From contig CM067079.1 of the NCBI GenBank assembly GCA_033980235.1, forward strand, positions 29,325,647 through 29,389,646: DNA of 64,000 bases. Reading direction: 5' to 3'. Within the stretch, counting starts at the first letter, position 1. Each line of letters starts with the position of its first letter. The stretch is from Diadema setosum (taxonomy: Eukaryota; Echinodermata; Echinoidea; Diadematoida; Diadematidae). The position numbers were made by a program, and so were the translations under genes. Under the pieces are notes generated by a model. That model saw only the letters and a list, made by a program, of their open reading frames with translations. It had not been told where the DNA came from and made no database searches. Positions 1 through 30,600 of this stretch are shown one piece after another.

Positions 1-3000
1 TTTCAGTGTTGTACTTGTGCACTTCTGGTAACACAGAGTTACTGTGCTGCATGCACTCTGTACTAAGGTGCATAAATCACAGCTAATGTTTCTCCTTTTA
101 TCATGACTAAAACTTTATTTCCTCATAATAGACATAAGAATACTTTCGGAGCGAAAGCATTCCTTTTCCCAACATGTAATAACTGGTGAAGAAATCTTCA
201 AAACTATGATCAATGGTACTGTGGAAATAGATTAGAGGTAGTGTTTGAAGCTTTATCATGTACATACAATTTTTTGTAATGTACAACCAATTAGAGTTCG
301 CACTCAGCACCAGCACAGCACTGTCAACACATTACTATTGAACTTACAGTAGTGCTGCTGCTGTTTGAATTTTTACATTTTTATGTGATAGGGAGAATTC
401 TAAATTCCATGTTTTGATCCTAATATTAAAACAGAACCTTTACATTTAATGACCTCATATGCAGATTATCATTACCTCGCAAGTCTCACATTACTCTGTA
501 GGTCCTACATGTATGTTATTTAAGTCTTCACACAATTTTCTTCACATTACACATTCATACACTCCTATTTTACACACCAGTACACATGCACAAACACATG
601 TATGCTGCATATGATATTTTTTGCCTTTTAAAGTTAATATTTTATGATACAGAGGATATAATAGTTATGAATTTAATAAAAGATCCTACAAAATGTTACA
701 TTTGAAATGGCAAAGTCCACATAACCTTAAACTCACATTCTAGTGGTATAGAATAATTTACAAGATGATCATTTTTCATAGAACTTTCATTGATGATATC
801 AAAGACAGAAATAAAACATAATACATGTATGATAAGCTTACCAGCAAAAATCTTGCTTTTTGAAGCAGTTCACATTTTATTACTTTGATTCGGCTGTATA
901 GTCCGCCACAAGTATAGAACAATCAAAAGTTGTTTGTGAGATTTGTTTGAGTGTGTTAGTGCCAGAAGAACGTAAGATACAATTATATAAAAGTTCTCTA
1001 CAGCTGTAAATCAAAAACATTCAAGGGGCACAAAACTGGCAACATACTCAAACAGCAGACAAGAACATAATGTCAGTTCAGTACGTAGCCCTGGAGAGCA
1101 TTAATGCCATTCTTGCTCTCACTTGGCAGAAAGCAATATAACGGGCATATTGTTGGTGGTGGTTTTTTTTTGTGGGTAATTGAAATTACTCTCACAATAC
1201 ACTAATGCAGGGCTGATTTCCATTCCCGTTGATATACAGCTTTATTGAAATGTGAGGGATGCAAACTCCACACAAACGATTCAAGTTGTGTCTAATGGAT
1301 GCAGTGGCCAAAATGCACGGGGGAATCGCCGTTTTGTCAGTGTCTGCCAAATGTAATTTTGCTTGCCAACCAGAAAGAGGGTAGCCCTGCTATAGAAGCC
1401 TATACTGCTTTTTGTACAGTAGGGAGGGACACATCTATTTCATTGTGTAAGATTTTGTGTATGTGTCTGTGTGTGTGTGAGAGTGAGGGAGAGAGTGAGA
1501 GAGAAGAAAGGCGGGTGTGTGTGTGTGTGTGTGTGTGTGCAGACTGTAAGTCTTGTTGAACATTTGACGTGAGTCACTACACAGTAACTGTGTGTACCCA
1601 ACCTAGCAGTGAGGGTGACTCATCCTAGGCCATTATGTACATGAACGCACTTGCAGAGAGAGGGGGGAGGGGGATGTTGGGTGGTTGTTGTTGTGGGGGG
1701 GGGGGGGGGGAGGGTTAGAGGAGGGGAATCATCCCCAGAACAAGGGGAAATGTTCCATCTTGAACGAGCGACAGTCATTCCTGCACATCCGCAATCAATC
1801 AAGCAAATCTTTTCCCCTCCCCTTCATCCTTCAGGCCCTAGACACAATGCCCCACTGTACTGTGCCATTGAAATTTATGTGTGCATTCTCTGCAGCATAT
1901 ACATCATGTACGTCTCTCATGCAGCCTATACTCCTCCACTCAACGTAGCACATTTTCTGTAATGTGACTTCCTGATTCTGTACGTGGACTCCCACTAATC
2001 TCTTGGGGGTCCATTTCTTGGCAAAGCCACAATACCCACATCTGCATACATATGTTGACTTGTATTATTTGCCAGAATTAATTTGGGCATTTTACATTTA
2101 CATGTCGTGAAGTTGAACCACCATACAATATGCTGTGTATTTATTGTAGGATAAAAATTCATGGCATTTAAAGTAGAGAACATGGTATTCTACTTCTAGA
2201 AGATAATTCTTTTAAATTTATACCTCGTATATGTTAGCCTCATCAGTGTACAGATGTAGTTTTATCAACAACAACATTCAATACCTTGTTGGTAGGTAAG
2301 ATTTGCAGCACATATAAATATACACCTCTTCATTAATTCAAGATATCACTCATATTTTAAATTGCCATGTTCCATTGTATGTACCCAAGAATAAAAACTT
2401 CAAAAGTAAATTAATGTAATTAATATACATGAAATATAATAATCACAGGCATATATACACTGTTACAGTATGAATGCCAATGTTTGTAAAACAAATCTAG
2501 ATAATTTAATACAGTTGAACAGAAATGTTATGAATTTCTGATTGTAGAGAATTAATAGTGGAAATGTGAAGTTGAAGTAACAACCGTTAGAAAAATGTAT
2601 GCATTGCAAGATAATGTCAACATAAAAGTCAAAGTAAAAACCCTCATAATACCTACTTTTAGCTATCTACAAGAATCTGTGACACAACGTATGTAGTGTC
2701 TGCCTTGTTGGAAAAACAAAGACGAATGATTTATGGACAATACTAAGTGTACCCCTGAAACATACTCTGTAATACTGTTTGAACTAATGCTGCAACTTCC
2801 ATGAAACATAGATTGAAGCTGCACCCTGATCGCTTGGCCGTGATTTTGTTCAGTAATTGTTGTGATGGCAGATTGCAGTAAGATTTCAGATGTAATGTGG
2901 TTAATTCATCAATCCAAGACACTGTTAAAACGATGTTGACAGCATTGGAAGTCTGAGCTGCTTAATTGGTTAGTACTACATAATAGTGTCTGAGGCGTCA

Positions 3001-3418
3001 AGTAGACATAAAGTTAAAAAACAAAGCAAAACAAAGCAAAAAATCAGTAAAAATCATTGTTCAGTGCTTCAAAAAAGAGAAATCATTGGATGATGGGATG
3101 CACCACACTCCCACCACACCTCATCTTTTGTGTGGGAAGATGTTAGAATAAACCTTCTCAGAACTATTTGTTAAGAGCACTGGGACATTGTTCCCCGATA
3201 TCTTGAAAGTGACAATTACTTTTTAGAAATTCCACTTTGATATTCTCAAGTGCATTTCCATCCATTTGACCTTCATCATACAGAACAGTCAGCAAGTCGT
3301 GAAATCTCTTCCTCTCATCTCTTCCCCAGTGTATTGACAAAGTGTAGTTATCAAGATATTAGTCCCATCCATCTCATTCCATGTTTGACTTCATCTTTCC
3401 TAACCCTCTTCAAAACAG
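1..3418. other. Intron of PAK upstream of first in-window exon, no exon recognised
   Basis: AT-rich DNA with no readable CRIB exon. It holds GT/GA microsatellite runs (about 1463-1545) and a G-rich run near 1690. The short ORFs across the simple repeats are low complexity and not supported. Confidence 0.6.
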
Positions 3419-21295
<17,877 letters not shown>

Positions 21296-21756
21296 AGGGA
21301 CCAGCGCCCTCATTGACGCGGCGAGACAGAGAGCTGATATTCTGTGATTCAAAACATTATTCCTGTACCCATGTTGCAAGGGGAACAAAAAATTGCCCCC
21401 TCCCATCTTATCTCCTTTTGAATAACCCCTTCGTGGAAAGGGGGGAGGGCAAGTTTTATCAGGAGATTAGTTTTTTTAGCTGTAACTTTTGCAAGACAGA
21501 ACTCAAAGAAAACTAGGATGTTAGCCAGCGTTTTAGCTCTGCCTAGTCTTCATCACATGAATCATAGAGGAAATGGAGTAGAATTTGAAACAAGTTTTGA
21601 AACTGCAATGTAGAAATTGAACTCAATCTATGCCTTTGTTGTGCCTGTGCATTTCAATGTGTTTGAATATCAGTTATGATGGATTTTAGGTGTACATTTC
21701 TGTTTTGTTTTATTTTTGTTTTATGAGATGATCAGCTTATTTGATTCTCGTAAGAA

Positions 21757-21762
21757 AATAAA
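21757..21762 (+). terminator. Candidate polyadenylation signal of PAK
   Basis: AATAAA 462 nt after the PAK stop. Further AATAAA motifs occur downstream, so a longer 3' UTR is possible; no transcript evidence is available here. Confidence 0.45.
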
Positions 21763-23979
21763 AGTTGAAGAAGTTTTGTCCTTTAAGCCAGAGTTTGATA
21801 TGTATTATATCCCATTAACATGTGCAGTTTGTCCTGTCCAGTAGATATGTTATCATTTGCCCACTTTCTGTATTATAAGTTTGTATCAAGATTCATCTTT
21901 GAGCTTTTTTTACCTTGCCTTTTTTTTTTCTTTTTAATTGTGTCAGTTGTGTTCAAGATGTTCTATAAGCCTATCATACATGTACTTGGTACTTGCGCTA
22001 GGGTTGTGCACGTCAAAGAGTCAACTTTGGAGCATACATACCTTTGCATGTCACTCATGTACTTTGTATGTCAGAGGGATTGTGGATACTTAAATAGACA
22101 AGCATCGCTGCATTGGTGGTTAGAAACGAATAGGTGAGAAGCAGCAAAGTTCACCATCGAAAATTAGACCTTCAGACTTCATATCCCCGGTCTTTTTCTC
22201 TTGCTTTGTGTCTCACTTTCCATCTCGCGCGAGCCTGCAAACACCCAACGCAGACGTGAGCCCCTTCCTGTCAGTAGGATGTAGATCCTGTCCGTTCCCG
22301 TAGCAACAGTACAGCAGATTGTATGAAACTGTTTCTTTGTTTCCGTGGCAAGGTTTCTATGGGCCTGGTGTAGGCGATTTTGGCAGTGTCGTTGGCAATG
22401 TGTGCTAGTGCAAGGTGCATATCTGCTCTGCTACCAACTCTGATCAACATCCAGTTAACCGAGCTATTTTGGACTATGAATTTCAGGACCAAGTCCGTAA
22501 TGTCCTAAATGTGAAGTTTTCTTCCAGACCTGATATTCGTGGGCATTTTAAACTGGTTGAAATATTTTATTTGAATCAACAGTGATGTTCTGTCTGCTCG
22601 ACAAAGTGTAAGAATGAAATTTCAAGTTCAGAATACTCCTGTGTTGTTTCTGTGTCCATATCATTTATTTCATCTTTATGCAACAATCTTGCTTTTGTTC
22701 TATTTTTTGTTGGGTTTTGGGGTTCTTTTCTCTTTTAAAGGGTTAGGACCACTACATATACCTTGCTAAATATCCTTCATATACCTCAAGCTATCCCAGA
22801 CCTGAATCAAGGACTTAGTTGAATCTTGCACCCCCAAAAAAGAGGTAAAAATGGGGTAAAAACAATCCTTGAATAATAATGTTATATTATATTACTTTCT
22901 TCCCTTCGTCCAGTTTCACTATATTTGCCACGTGTGTTTCACGATGTGTTCATTTTCCCGCCGTGCCTTATTATTCGCCCAAAGCTTTCCTAGTTAATAC
23001 TTGACTGTAGAGGGAGCCCCAAACTGAGCTCTACGAAGGCTCATGTTGTTGTACATGTACCATACTTTTGTTGTCATTTAATATATGCATAGCTTTTTAC
23101 CATCCATGATTTGTTGCACGTTGCAATCAACTTATTTTATATGTATATGCTGCGTTCCTGTTTTTCACCTGTATGACTTGGAAGAATATTTTGCATCCAT
23201 CCCCTGTGCCCTCCACACCTTAGAGTAAGCAACATCAATGTTTGAAATTGGTGTTCGAATTTTTATCTCAATACACACTATTTGTCTCCGGAATTTCAGC
23301 TCTCAATCCTACAGCCTCCATTAATCAGCGGAATGACCCGACTTCACCTTGATCGTGTGACGGTCGATAAGCGGATCATAGACTTTCAGAAGTTTGTAGT
23401 GCCCCTCATCTTTGTTAAGGTGGAGTTGCTAGAGATATGGACCTCACTGTCAGATACTTCTTTTTTTAAGGGGAAAAGGTTTAGAGAGAGTTTAAAAATC
23501 ATCTAAAGGTGAATGAGGGCATCCTCAGGCCTTCAAACTCTTCTGAGCATGGAAAAAGAAAAGTCTTATTGTGTTTAAGGCAGCAAGAGGTAATTACACA
23601 TTTTTAAGCAAAGCCCTTTCACAGAAAATGTTATCAAATACAAAGAAGTTAAATGCAACTTTGCAGTCAGTAATCTTACAGGATCCTGCATCTTGGAGCT
23701 TGAATTTGATTTTCATGTTTGATATCAAATGTATTTTTTTTCAGTATGCAACCGGTCTTGAAAGTCATGTATGGTTCTGCACTACCGTCCCTTGTCCGTT
23801 TGCCCATCTCACTGTATTCATAAATCTATGCGCGGATGACAAGCGGTGGTTACGTGTAGCCTGGTGTCCAGGCTGAATGTGTGAAATAATATTTTGTGTG
23901 TAATGGCTAACATGACTGAAGCTGAATGCTGGCTGGAGGAGACTAACTCAGCAGGGGTTCAACCCTTGTCTCAAGATGT

Positions 23980-24193
23980 TACTGTAAACGTGGATATTTT
24001 CACGTGACTAATTTTTCACGCTTGGCCGGTTAAGAAGAGTTTCGCATGTTTTTAAATCCGCGGAATCAAGACATCCCACACAGGAACATATGGCAAGCCA
24101 AAATATTCGCGTGCTTTTATTTTCGCGCTAGTTTCTGGTTGCATGAAATGCGCGAAAATTTCAACACCGAGAAAATTTCCACTTTTACAGTAT
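23980..24193. mobile_element. MITE family D, copy 2
   Basis: TTACTGTAAACGTGGATATTTTC at the left and GAAAATTTCCACTTTTACAGTA at the right are inverted ends. The interior has the TATTCGCGTGCTTTTATTTTCGCG-type phrase (partly) also found at 63513. Confidence 0.75.
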
Positions 24194-26502
24194 ATGGTCT
24201 GAATGAGGAAAAGTGAATGATTGTATTGGCAGAGTTAATCTCATTGTACAGGATTTTGCTGGTATTTTTTTTTTTTTTACTTGAGGGATGCCTCTTTTTG
24301 ATGATTTTTTTTACTTTTTTTTTAAATGCGCAAAACCTCAATCGCATGGAAGAATACCATTTTACTTGTATGGTTGTACATCTCCCCAAGTGTTGCCTTT
24401 TGTCTGAGAAGTATTTCAGGTAATATAACTCCTCTCTATATATTTAGAGCTTATTGAAAGAAAAAAGGGGATAATGGCCATGGCGTTTTATTTTTACATC
24501 CAACTGAGAGGTTCTTCATTCACTTGGAGATTTTCTTTTGAAGTTCTGTCAAGTTTTAGAATGTGGCAAAGACTGGAGTGAAATCTGATATCATTGGCAC
24601 ATGATGAAGTGTCTAAACTCTCTTGTGAAGTGCATTGTGGGTACCGGCTATTATAGTGTATACACACTGGCTAACGGACATATGCAAGCCACATTGTGGA
24701 GTGGCAAAATGCCCTTACTTACTGAAGAAATCACAGATTATTTTCTGTTCATACAAATTTATGAGCATGTGTAAATGACAACGAAAATGAACAACCGGGC
24801 CAAAAGCTCAAAAGCATGTGTAATGACATGTTTTTGAGCTGAACTCAGAATCGTGCTATATATGTTTTATATCGTTCAGTCCTGAGCAAATTCATCACTT
24901 TATATCAAATTTAGATTGTGACCACATTGTGAACAACAATCTGCAAGACTGTCTGAGGGGAAGAAAAAGAAAATAATTAGCGACTTGCAAAATTGGTTGC
25001 GTTACTTCGCCATAGCTCGTCCCACGAGCTTCTGCCGAACTTCATCGGCAGCAGACGATGCAGGCAATTACATCGTACAATATTCATGTGAAGTCTTAAT
25101 CTGCTAGATTCTCTATGTATGTATTAATTCTATTCTTTATTAATTAGCATGTGTATACTTACAGAGATGTAGAAGGTGAGATGATGTATAAAATGAACAA
25201 AAAAATAGATATGAAAAAAAATGACTTGAACACTGGTAAAGTTATGTACCAGGACACATTTATATGAAACAGATGGTGAAGGCTAGATAGTGTATACTTT
25301 ATTTATATACACTGATTTTACTTCATATATTGATTACTTGTGTTGCAAGGTTTCACAAATCATTATCAGCAAAGTGTGAGAGAAAGAGAGAGAGAGAGTG
25401 AGAGAGAGAGATAGGAAGAGAGAAAAAGGACGTAATATTGAAGGAAGTTTGTAAGATTTAGAGTGAGAGAGAGAGAGAGAGATTTCAAAAACTGGTATTG
25501 GAAACCTTATGAGAATATTCCCAATTCTGATGCTGAATAAAGTTCATATGTGGACTTTGCATACTAGAAATGTTCATATTTGACAAATATGTTGAAAAGT
25601 CAGAAGCCACTTTATAAAACAAAAGACTGATGATCATGGATTCCTGAGGTGTATTGTAATATCAATGATGTATGGAACTATTTTTCATATTGGGTATATT
25701 ATATGAATGTTAAGTGTATATTATGCCATAGGAGATCGTATTGTGTAACTATGAATACAGCCATTGTGAAATGTAAACAACGAAAAAGCATCAAGGTTTT
25801 TGATGCATTCATATGAACTTGGAGAAAAAAAAATGAAAAAAGGAGAGAAAAATTGACCATGACATTGCTTTGTGTATGAATCTAACTATTTTTTGTATTC
25901 ATCCGGCCTGAGTTGTTATCAAGTTGGGTATATTTGCAATTCCATCAGTTACTTTCAAATAGGTGTGCATTGACTTCGGTCACCAAAGTTTCATATCATG
26001 CAAGCAATGTGATAGACATGGATATGAACATGTACCTATGCTTTGGACAAAGAGATCAAGTTAAAAGTAACTGCTCTTTAGCTATTAAATTGAAACAAAA
26101 CAAAACCAAACAAACTCTGTCCAACTGTCCCATGATGCTATATATGGACAGTATTTGTCTCTGATTTTGAATATATTGAATTCACCATTTATTTCTGTTT
26201 CTTTTTAAACAGAATACCAGATGACATTTGCACTGTAAAGACAAAAAATAAAAGGAAATGCAATCTGTACTTAGAGAGCTCATGAAACTTAGGTCATTCG
26301 TCTTTTGTATCACCAGCAAATAGCATTACGAGATTAAAACTGAGTTACTTGAATAAAGAATGGTCTTCCCTCAACCTTTTGGAATGGTCTCGTGTCTTTT
26401 CCGATGATAGTTCCCCACTTGGAGTGTGCATTTTGCCTGCATGTCCCGTTGGTGTTGATTGATGGTTGTGATAGCACGCATTCGCGCCGCAGGAGAACTA
26501 TT

Positions 26503-26962
26503 AGGGAGCTTTATGCGGAGCGGACGTTTGAGACGACGATTGCGCTAATCATTCTCCACTCTCCGTACGTCGTGTTGAAAAGTAGCTTTAGATATTAAAC
26601 GCGAGAGCTCAACCTATAAAAAGTACAATGGCGCCCCCATATGATCAGTTCTTAGCTCTCTGCGTCGTGTATAGAGTGGGCGCAAAGACGACATAAGGAC
26701 ATTGAATACAACAGGGGCCCGTTGCATAAAACTTACCGTTGAATTTCAATGGTAACTACCGTAAAAATTAGGCGTCACAGCCAATCAGCATCAAGGATTA
26801 TAAAATTTACCTCTAATTTGAAGGCTTACCGCTAGAAAGGAGCGGTAAGTCCAGCGGTAAGGGTTTTATGCAACAGGGCCCAGATCGATTTTGATAAGCG
26901 ATTTTGCGTATGCGCACAACGTTTCCTCTGAACGTCCCCGTCGCGAAAATCTAAAGCTCCCT
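26503..26962. mobile_element. MITE family B, copy 1 (AGGGAGCTTTA ends), with a second MITE nested inside
   Basis: Begins AGGGAGCTTTATGCGG and ends GTCGCGAAAATCTAAAGCTCCCT. The same outer sequence without the insert is at 37880-38202. The GGGCCC fold-back element at 26714-26881 interrupts it. Confidence 0.75.
26714..26881. mobile_element. GGGCCC fold-back element with CCAAT core, copy 1
   Basis: Left GGGGCCCGTTGCATAAAACTTACCG is matched inversely by GGTAAGGGTTTTATGCAACAGGGCCC at the right. The 11-mer CAGCCAATCAG (26778-26788) sits near the hairpin apex. Nested in family B. Confidence 0.8.
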
Positions 26963-27107
26963 GTTTAGCAATCAAACATAGAAAGAGACAGTCATTTTTT
27001 AAAAGCTTCATGTGTTGTCAAAGTAGAGTGACCGTGTTCACAACTGACACAAAGTTGGTGATCTCTTTACTACAGTATCACGGCAATTATTCCCCCCCCC
27101 CCCCCCT

Positions 27108-27240
27108 CCCGGGCAATTACCCCCGTCTAAATACATTGTACTGGTGAGTGGTAAGGTTAGAGTAAAGATTAGGGTTAGGTTTAGGGTTAGAGGTCGGATT
27201 AGGGTTAGAATTAGGTTCAGGGGGCAATTGCCCTATAGGC
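27108..27240. mobile_element. Short repeat family T, copy 2, with TTAGGG-like core
   Basis: GGGCAATTACCCCCG at the left, GGGGGCAATTGCCC at the right, and degenerate TTAGGG repeats between (27167-27217). A long C run lies just before it. Confidence 0.6.
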
Positions 27241-27640
27241 CCCTCTACTACGTGTTTCCTATTAACCCTCCGTACAAATCTTTACTGTAACTCGCTTTGA
27301 AATGAAATGGTGAGAACACCATATCCTTTGCCTAAAATTATTGAACAAGTTCAAGTACAAGTTGTTTTGTCTCTCCCTATTGCCGCCACCACCAACACCA
27401 CCACCATCATCATCATCATCAATAGCACATACGCACAAAATGAAAATAAAAGGAAGTATTATGTTCACATAAGTAATCCCAAAGGCACAGTAGGCCTAGG
27501 TCGTACTGTTGATAGGGATTATGAAAGAAGAGAAATATTTTGAGTGATGAATGATATTGGGGATTGAGATGAGGGTATACCAACTATAGGAGGCAAAACT
27601 TGTAGATTGTTGGTCCCACCAGTTACATGTACATACATTT

Positions 27641-27687
27641 AAAGGGATGGTACAGTTTCGGTTGAGATTGGACTTTCAGTTCCCAAC

Positions 27688-27718
<31 letters not shown>

Positions 27719-28070
27719 GGGGGGGGTGTGTGATTTTTTTTTTAAGATAATGAGAAACCTCTTATGAAATATCAACGATCATAATTCTATTAGTTTCTAT
27801 TAGTTTTATGAGTTTATTTGATGTGAACTGGTTTTGAAGTGGCTGAGATATCCAAAATAAAGCAATCCTAATGAAAGGTGGGAGCCACCTTTATTAGGAT
27901 TGCTTTGTTTTATTCTGTTTTTGGCTCTTTCGGCCTATTTCAAAACCGATTTTCATCGAATAAACTTTGAATTCCTTTAGAACTGTATGCTCTTTAACAA
28001 TTCATTAAGTGGTTTCTAAGTATCTCGCAAAGAGTTAAAAGCTGAATCCTTACCTCAACCAATACTGCAC
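27641..28070. mobile_element. Fold-back MITE family C, copy 1
   Basis: Left end AAAGGGATGGTACAGTTTCGG and right end CTCAACCAATACTGCACCAAA are degenerate inverted ends; the core hairpin pairs AAAGCAATCCTAATGAAAGG with CCTTTATTAGGATTGCTTT. A T run of about 30 lies in the left arm. Confidence 0.7.
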
Positions 28071-28670
28071 CAAACGGAATTAAAATATTTTTTTTTCATT
28101 CCCCGTCATTTTTAGAGGATATAGATAGGGAGATGATAATGTACACATCTTTGGGAAAACATGAAATAATAGATATTAATGTCTCATCTTTTTTGCATGA
28201 TTTATGCTTTATGTGGTCATGACGAATACCACCACTGGAGTAACGTTGAATTTGACTCCGTGAACTTCGTTTCTGATCATTGATAACACTCGTATTATTT
28301 TAATCTGTTTTATCGATTACCTAGTCAACATGAACCTGAGAGTGATATTTCGTTTTCGCTGAAGACAGCCTGGGTTATGTCTAGTGACCATCCAGCGAAC
28401 GTCTGTGCAATGTCTGGATATAAGAAGGCCTGCATGGTACCTTCATCTGAGGTTGATATTTGATGATTATGAGATTTGATTCGTTCCATGCTAAGAACGG
28501 AATCACTCTTCCTTTTTCTGTCTCGTTCTTCTTTCTTGATTTTTACCCAAAGGTTTTCTTGCTTGAATTAACTCATTGCGTCATTCAGGAAATTTCGTCA
28601 CAAAAATTAGTCTTCTTTTTAAAATAGTCTTCTTCCTGCATGACATAACGATTACATATTAAAACAAATA

Positions 28671-28866
28671 CTGTCAAACCTATCTTAGCAACCGGACTTG
28701 GCGACCACCTATCCATAGCGGTCACCTGCCCTATGCGACCACTAAACACAATTCTCACCAAAAGAAAGATCATGTTAAAGAACCGCGGTTTTATAATGGC
28801 AACTTGTCTGTAACGGTCACTTTTTTCGTCTCCCTTGGGTGGCTGCTGTATACAGGTTTGCCTGTA
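28671..28866. mobile_element. MITE family F, copy 1 (CTGTCAAACCT ends)
   Basis: TACTGTCAAACCTATCTTAG at the left is inverse to TATACAGGTTTGCCTGTA at the right, with the phrases GCGACCACC and AACGGTCAC inside. Family members of this type look like non-autonomous Tc1/mariner or pogo elements. Confidence 0.6.
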
Positions 28867-29079
28867 GTTAGTTAAAAGGGAATAAGCTCGTATCATGATT
28901 GGTTGAATGTTGGAAAGATCTTCTGTGTTAAAAAATACTGAAGGCAAATAGGAAATCACCGATTTCCTAGGCGCTTATCCTCGTTTGCGTATTTAAGGAC
29001 AAAAATAAGAATGCTGCACGTTATCTCTTTCCCAGCCAGAGAAGAACAATCAGTGCAAATATATAAAACAGCGTATTTT

Positions 29080-29445
29080 CAGTCAAGCCTGTCTATAACG
29101 GCCACCCAAGGGAGAAGAAAAAAAAATGACCGCTATAGACAGGGGACTGCTGTGACGGGTTCGTTATATGTTTTGTTTTGTTTGTTTGTTTTTTTACACA
29201 GAGGGGATGGACTTTATAGTTGTCGAATACCGCTTCTATTCGGCAGGTGGCCGCTATAGACAGGTCAGTGGCGGATCCAGGCAGGGGCTCACCGGGAGCG
29301 CGCTCCTCCTTCATTTTTTATCAAAACAAAAAAAAAAATAAAACGAACAAATGGGGGCTCCCCCCCCCCCTAATTTTATAAAGGCGCCCCTCTTTACGGA
29401 ATCCCTGGATCCGCCCCTGCAGGTGGTCGCTAGGACAGGTTTGAC
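29080..29445. mobile_element. MITE family F, copy 2, interrupted by another MITE
   Basis: Left end AGTCAAGCCTGTCTATAACGG and right end GCTAGGACAGGTTTGACT. Interrupted at 29266-29419 by a GGCGGATCC element. Confidence 0.7.
29266..29419. mobile_element. GGCGGATCCAGG fold-back MITE nested in family F
   Basis: Ends CAGTGGCGGATCCAGG and CCTGGATCCGCCCCTG, flanked by the 5-bp direct repeat CAGGT (29261-29265 and 29420-29424). 154 bp. Confidence 0.85.
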
Positions 29446-29877
29446 TAATTGTATAATTATGTCTTGTATGACATTACAATTTATATAATTGTGGTCTCCA
29501 ATTACCATCTTCAACACGTTTTACAAAATTTTGTCCATTATCTCTTTTGTAGATGGTGGTCTTGTGACGAATGGTCTTATATATAGTATTTACCGATAAT
29601 TATGAGACCTATAAAGGATTGGCCTGGTAGTGAAATACAAGCCAGAAACAACAATTTACAAGGACAGAAGAACCCAACAACAGTCTTACATTATTGAATA
29701 TTCAGAATATTATAGCCTGTTGCGTACACTGAAAATAAAATAATTATATCTGTGCCTTTTCTTTCACGCTCCAGTGTAAGTCAACAGCACATATTTTAGT
29801 TACTTTACCCTACACTGCCCTACCCCCGATCTAAACAATTGTATTTCTGAATAAACTTCTCTTCTTTCTTTTATTCT

Positions 29878-29908
<31 letters not shown>

Positions 29909-30318
29909 TCTTTTTGAGGGGGGGGGGGGGGCGCTGTGGCATATTATGAGTGAAGCTATAGAGCCATGCAGTCGGCCTTCCCGAAATCAAATGTTCCATC
30001 GCTTTTGTGCCTTTTTTGTTTGCGTGTTCCATCTTTTTTTTTCTTTTCGATTTTAGTCTCGTCCCGCAGTTCCGCGCCACTATTCAATCTCAATTGATAG
30101 AAAATAATCCATAGAATATGAAAATAGACTGAATTCAACACTCGACCTTCTCCTTCTCGCATTGTATACTGCCGTGACTCTTTCAACTCCAAAAAATAAC
30201 GACTGGTGAACGACTGCACAGCGTTTGAATATTGTGCTTTGAGCTGGGGATTCGCCGCTTTAAATCTCATTTTACGTGCGTAGTATACGTATACGCTTCA
30301 GTTCCCAGTGAAGAAGCT

Positions 30319-30348
30319 ATGTTCGTCGGCGAAGAACACATCCAATAG
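30319..30348 (+). promoter_or_regulatory. Possible short uORF ahead of the HAO start
   Basis: ATG TTC GTC GGC GAA GAA CAC ATC CAA TAG, nine codons, 83 nt before the HAO ATG. It matters only if transcription starts upstream of it, which the sequence does not show. Confidence 0.3.
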
Positions 30349-30430
30349 ACTGTCTGTAGACTCAGCCAGGTGCTACAAGTAGCATTCTTCCTTCTAACCA
30401 GTGCATCTTCAGACCCATTTCGACACGGAC

Positions 30431-30600
30431 ATGGCCCCCCGCAGAGACGAAGAGGAGATGGCGACGAAGAAGAAGAAGTCGTGTCTGGAAGACTACGAGA
30501 AAGCCGCCGCAGCGTCGATCCCCACAGTCATGTGGGACTACTTTCGGGGAGGAGCGGACGAGGAGAGAACCCTGCGAGAATGCCGTGAAGTGTTCCAGAG
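30431..30600 (+). CDS. HAO exon 1
   Basis: Starts at ATG 30431 and ends in AG of a split Arg codon before gtaggg. It has a Lys-rich start, then [13 protein letters not shown] and [12 protein letters not shown], the N-terminal helix and the first active-site Tyr. Confidence 0.9.

Larger units (their letters stand above)
21296..30430. other. Intergenic / PAK 3' UTR region without recognisable gene
   Basis: Nine kilobases with no ORF resembling a known protein and no credible spliced gene. It contains GA microsatellites (25376-25484), several MITEs listed separately, long T and G runs near 27690 and a CT run near 29880. The 5' part may be long PAK 3' UTR. Confidence 0.6.

Noticed and set aside
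21820..22137. 105-codon ORF after PAK
   Set aside because: Low-complexity Phe-rich start and no family similarity; it lies in probable 3' UTR.
26618..26630. TATAAAA box upstream of HAO
   Set aside because: It is inside MITE family B, about 3.8 kb from the HAO start, and also occurs in the other copy; not a promoter of this gene.
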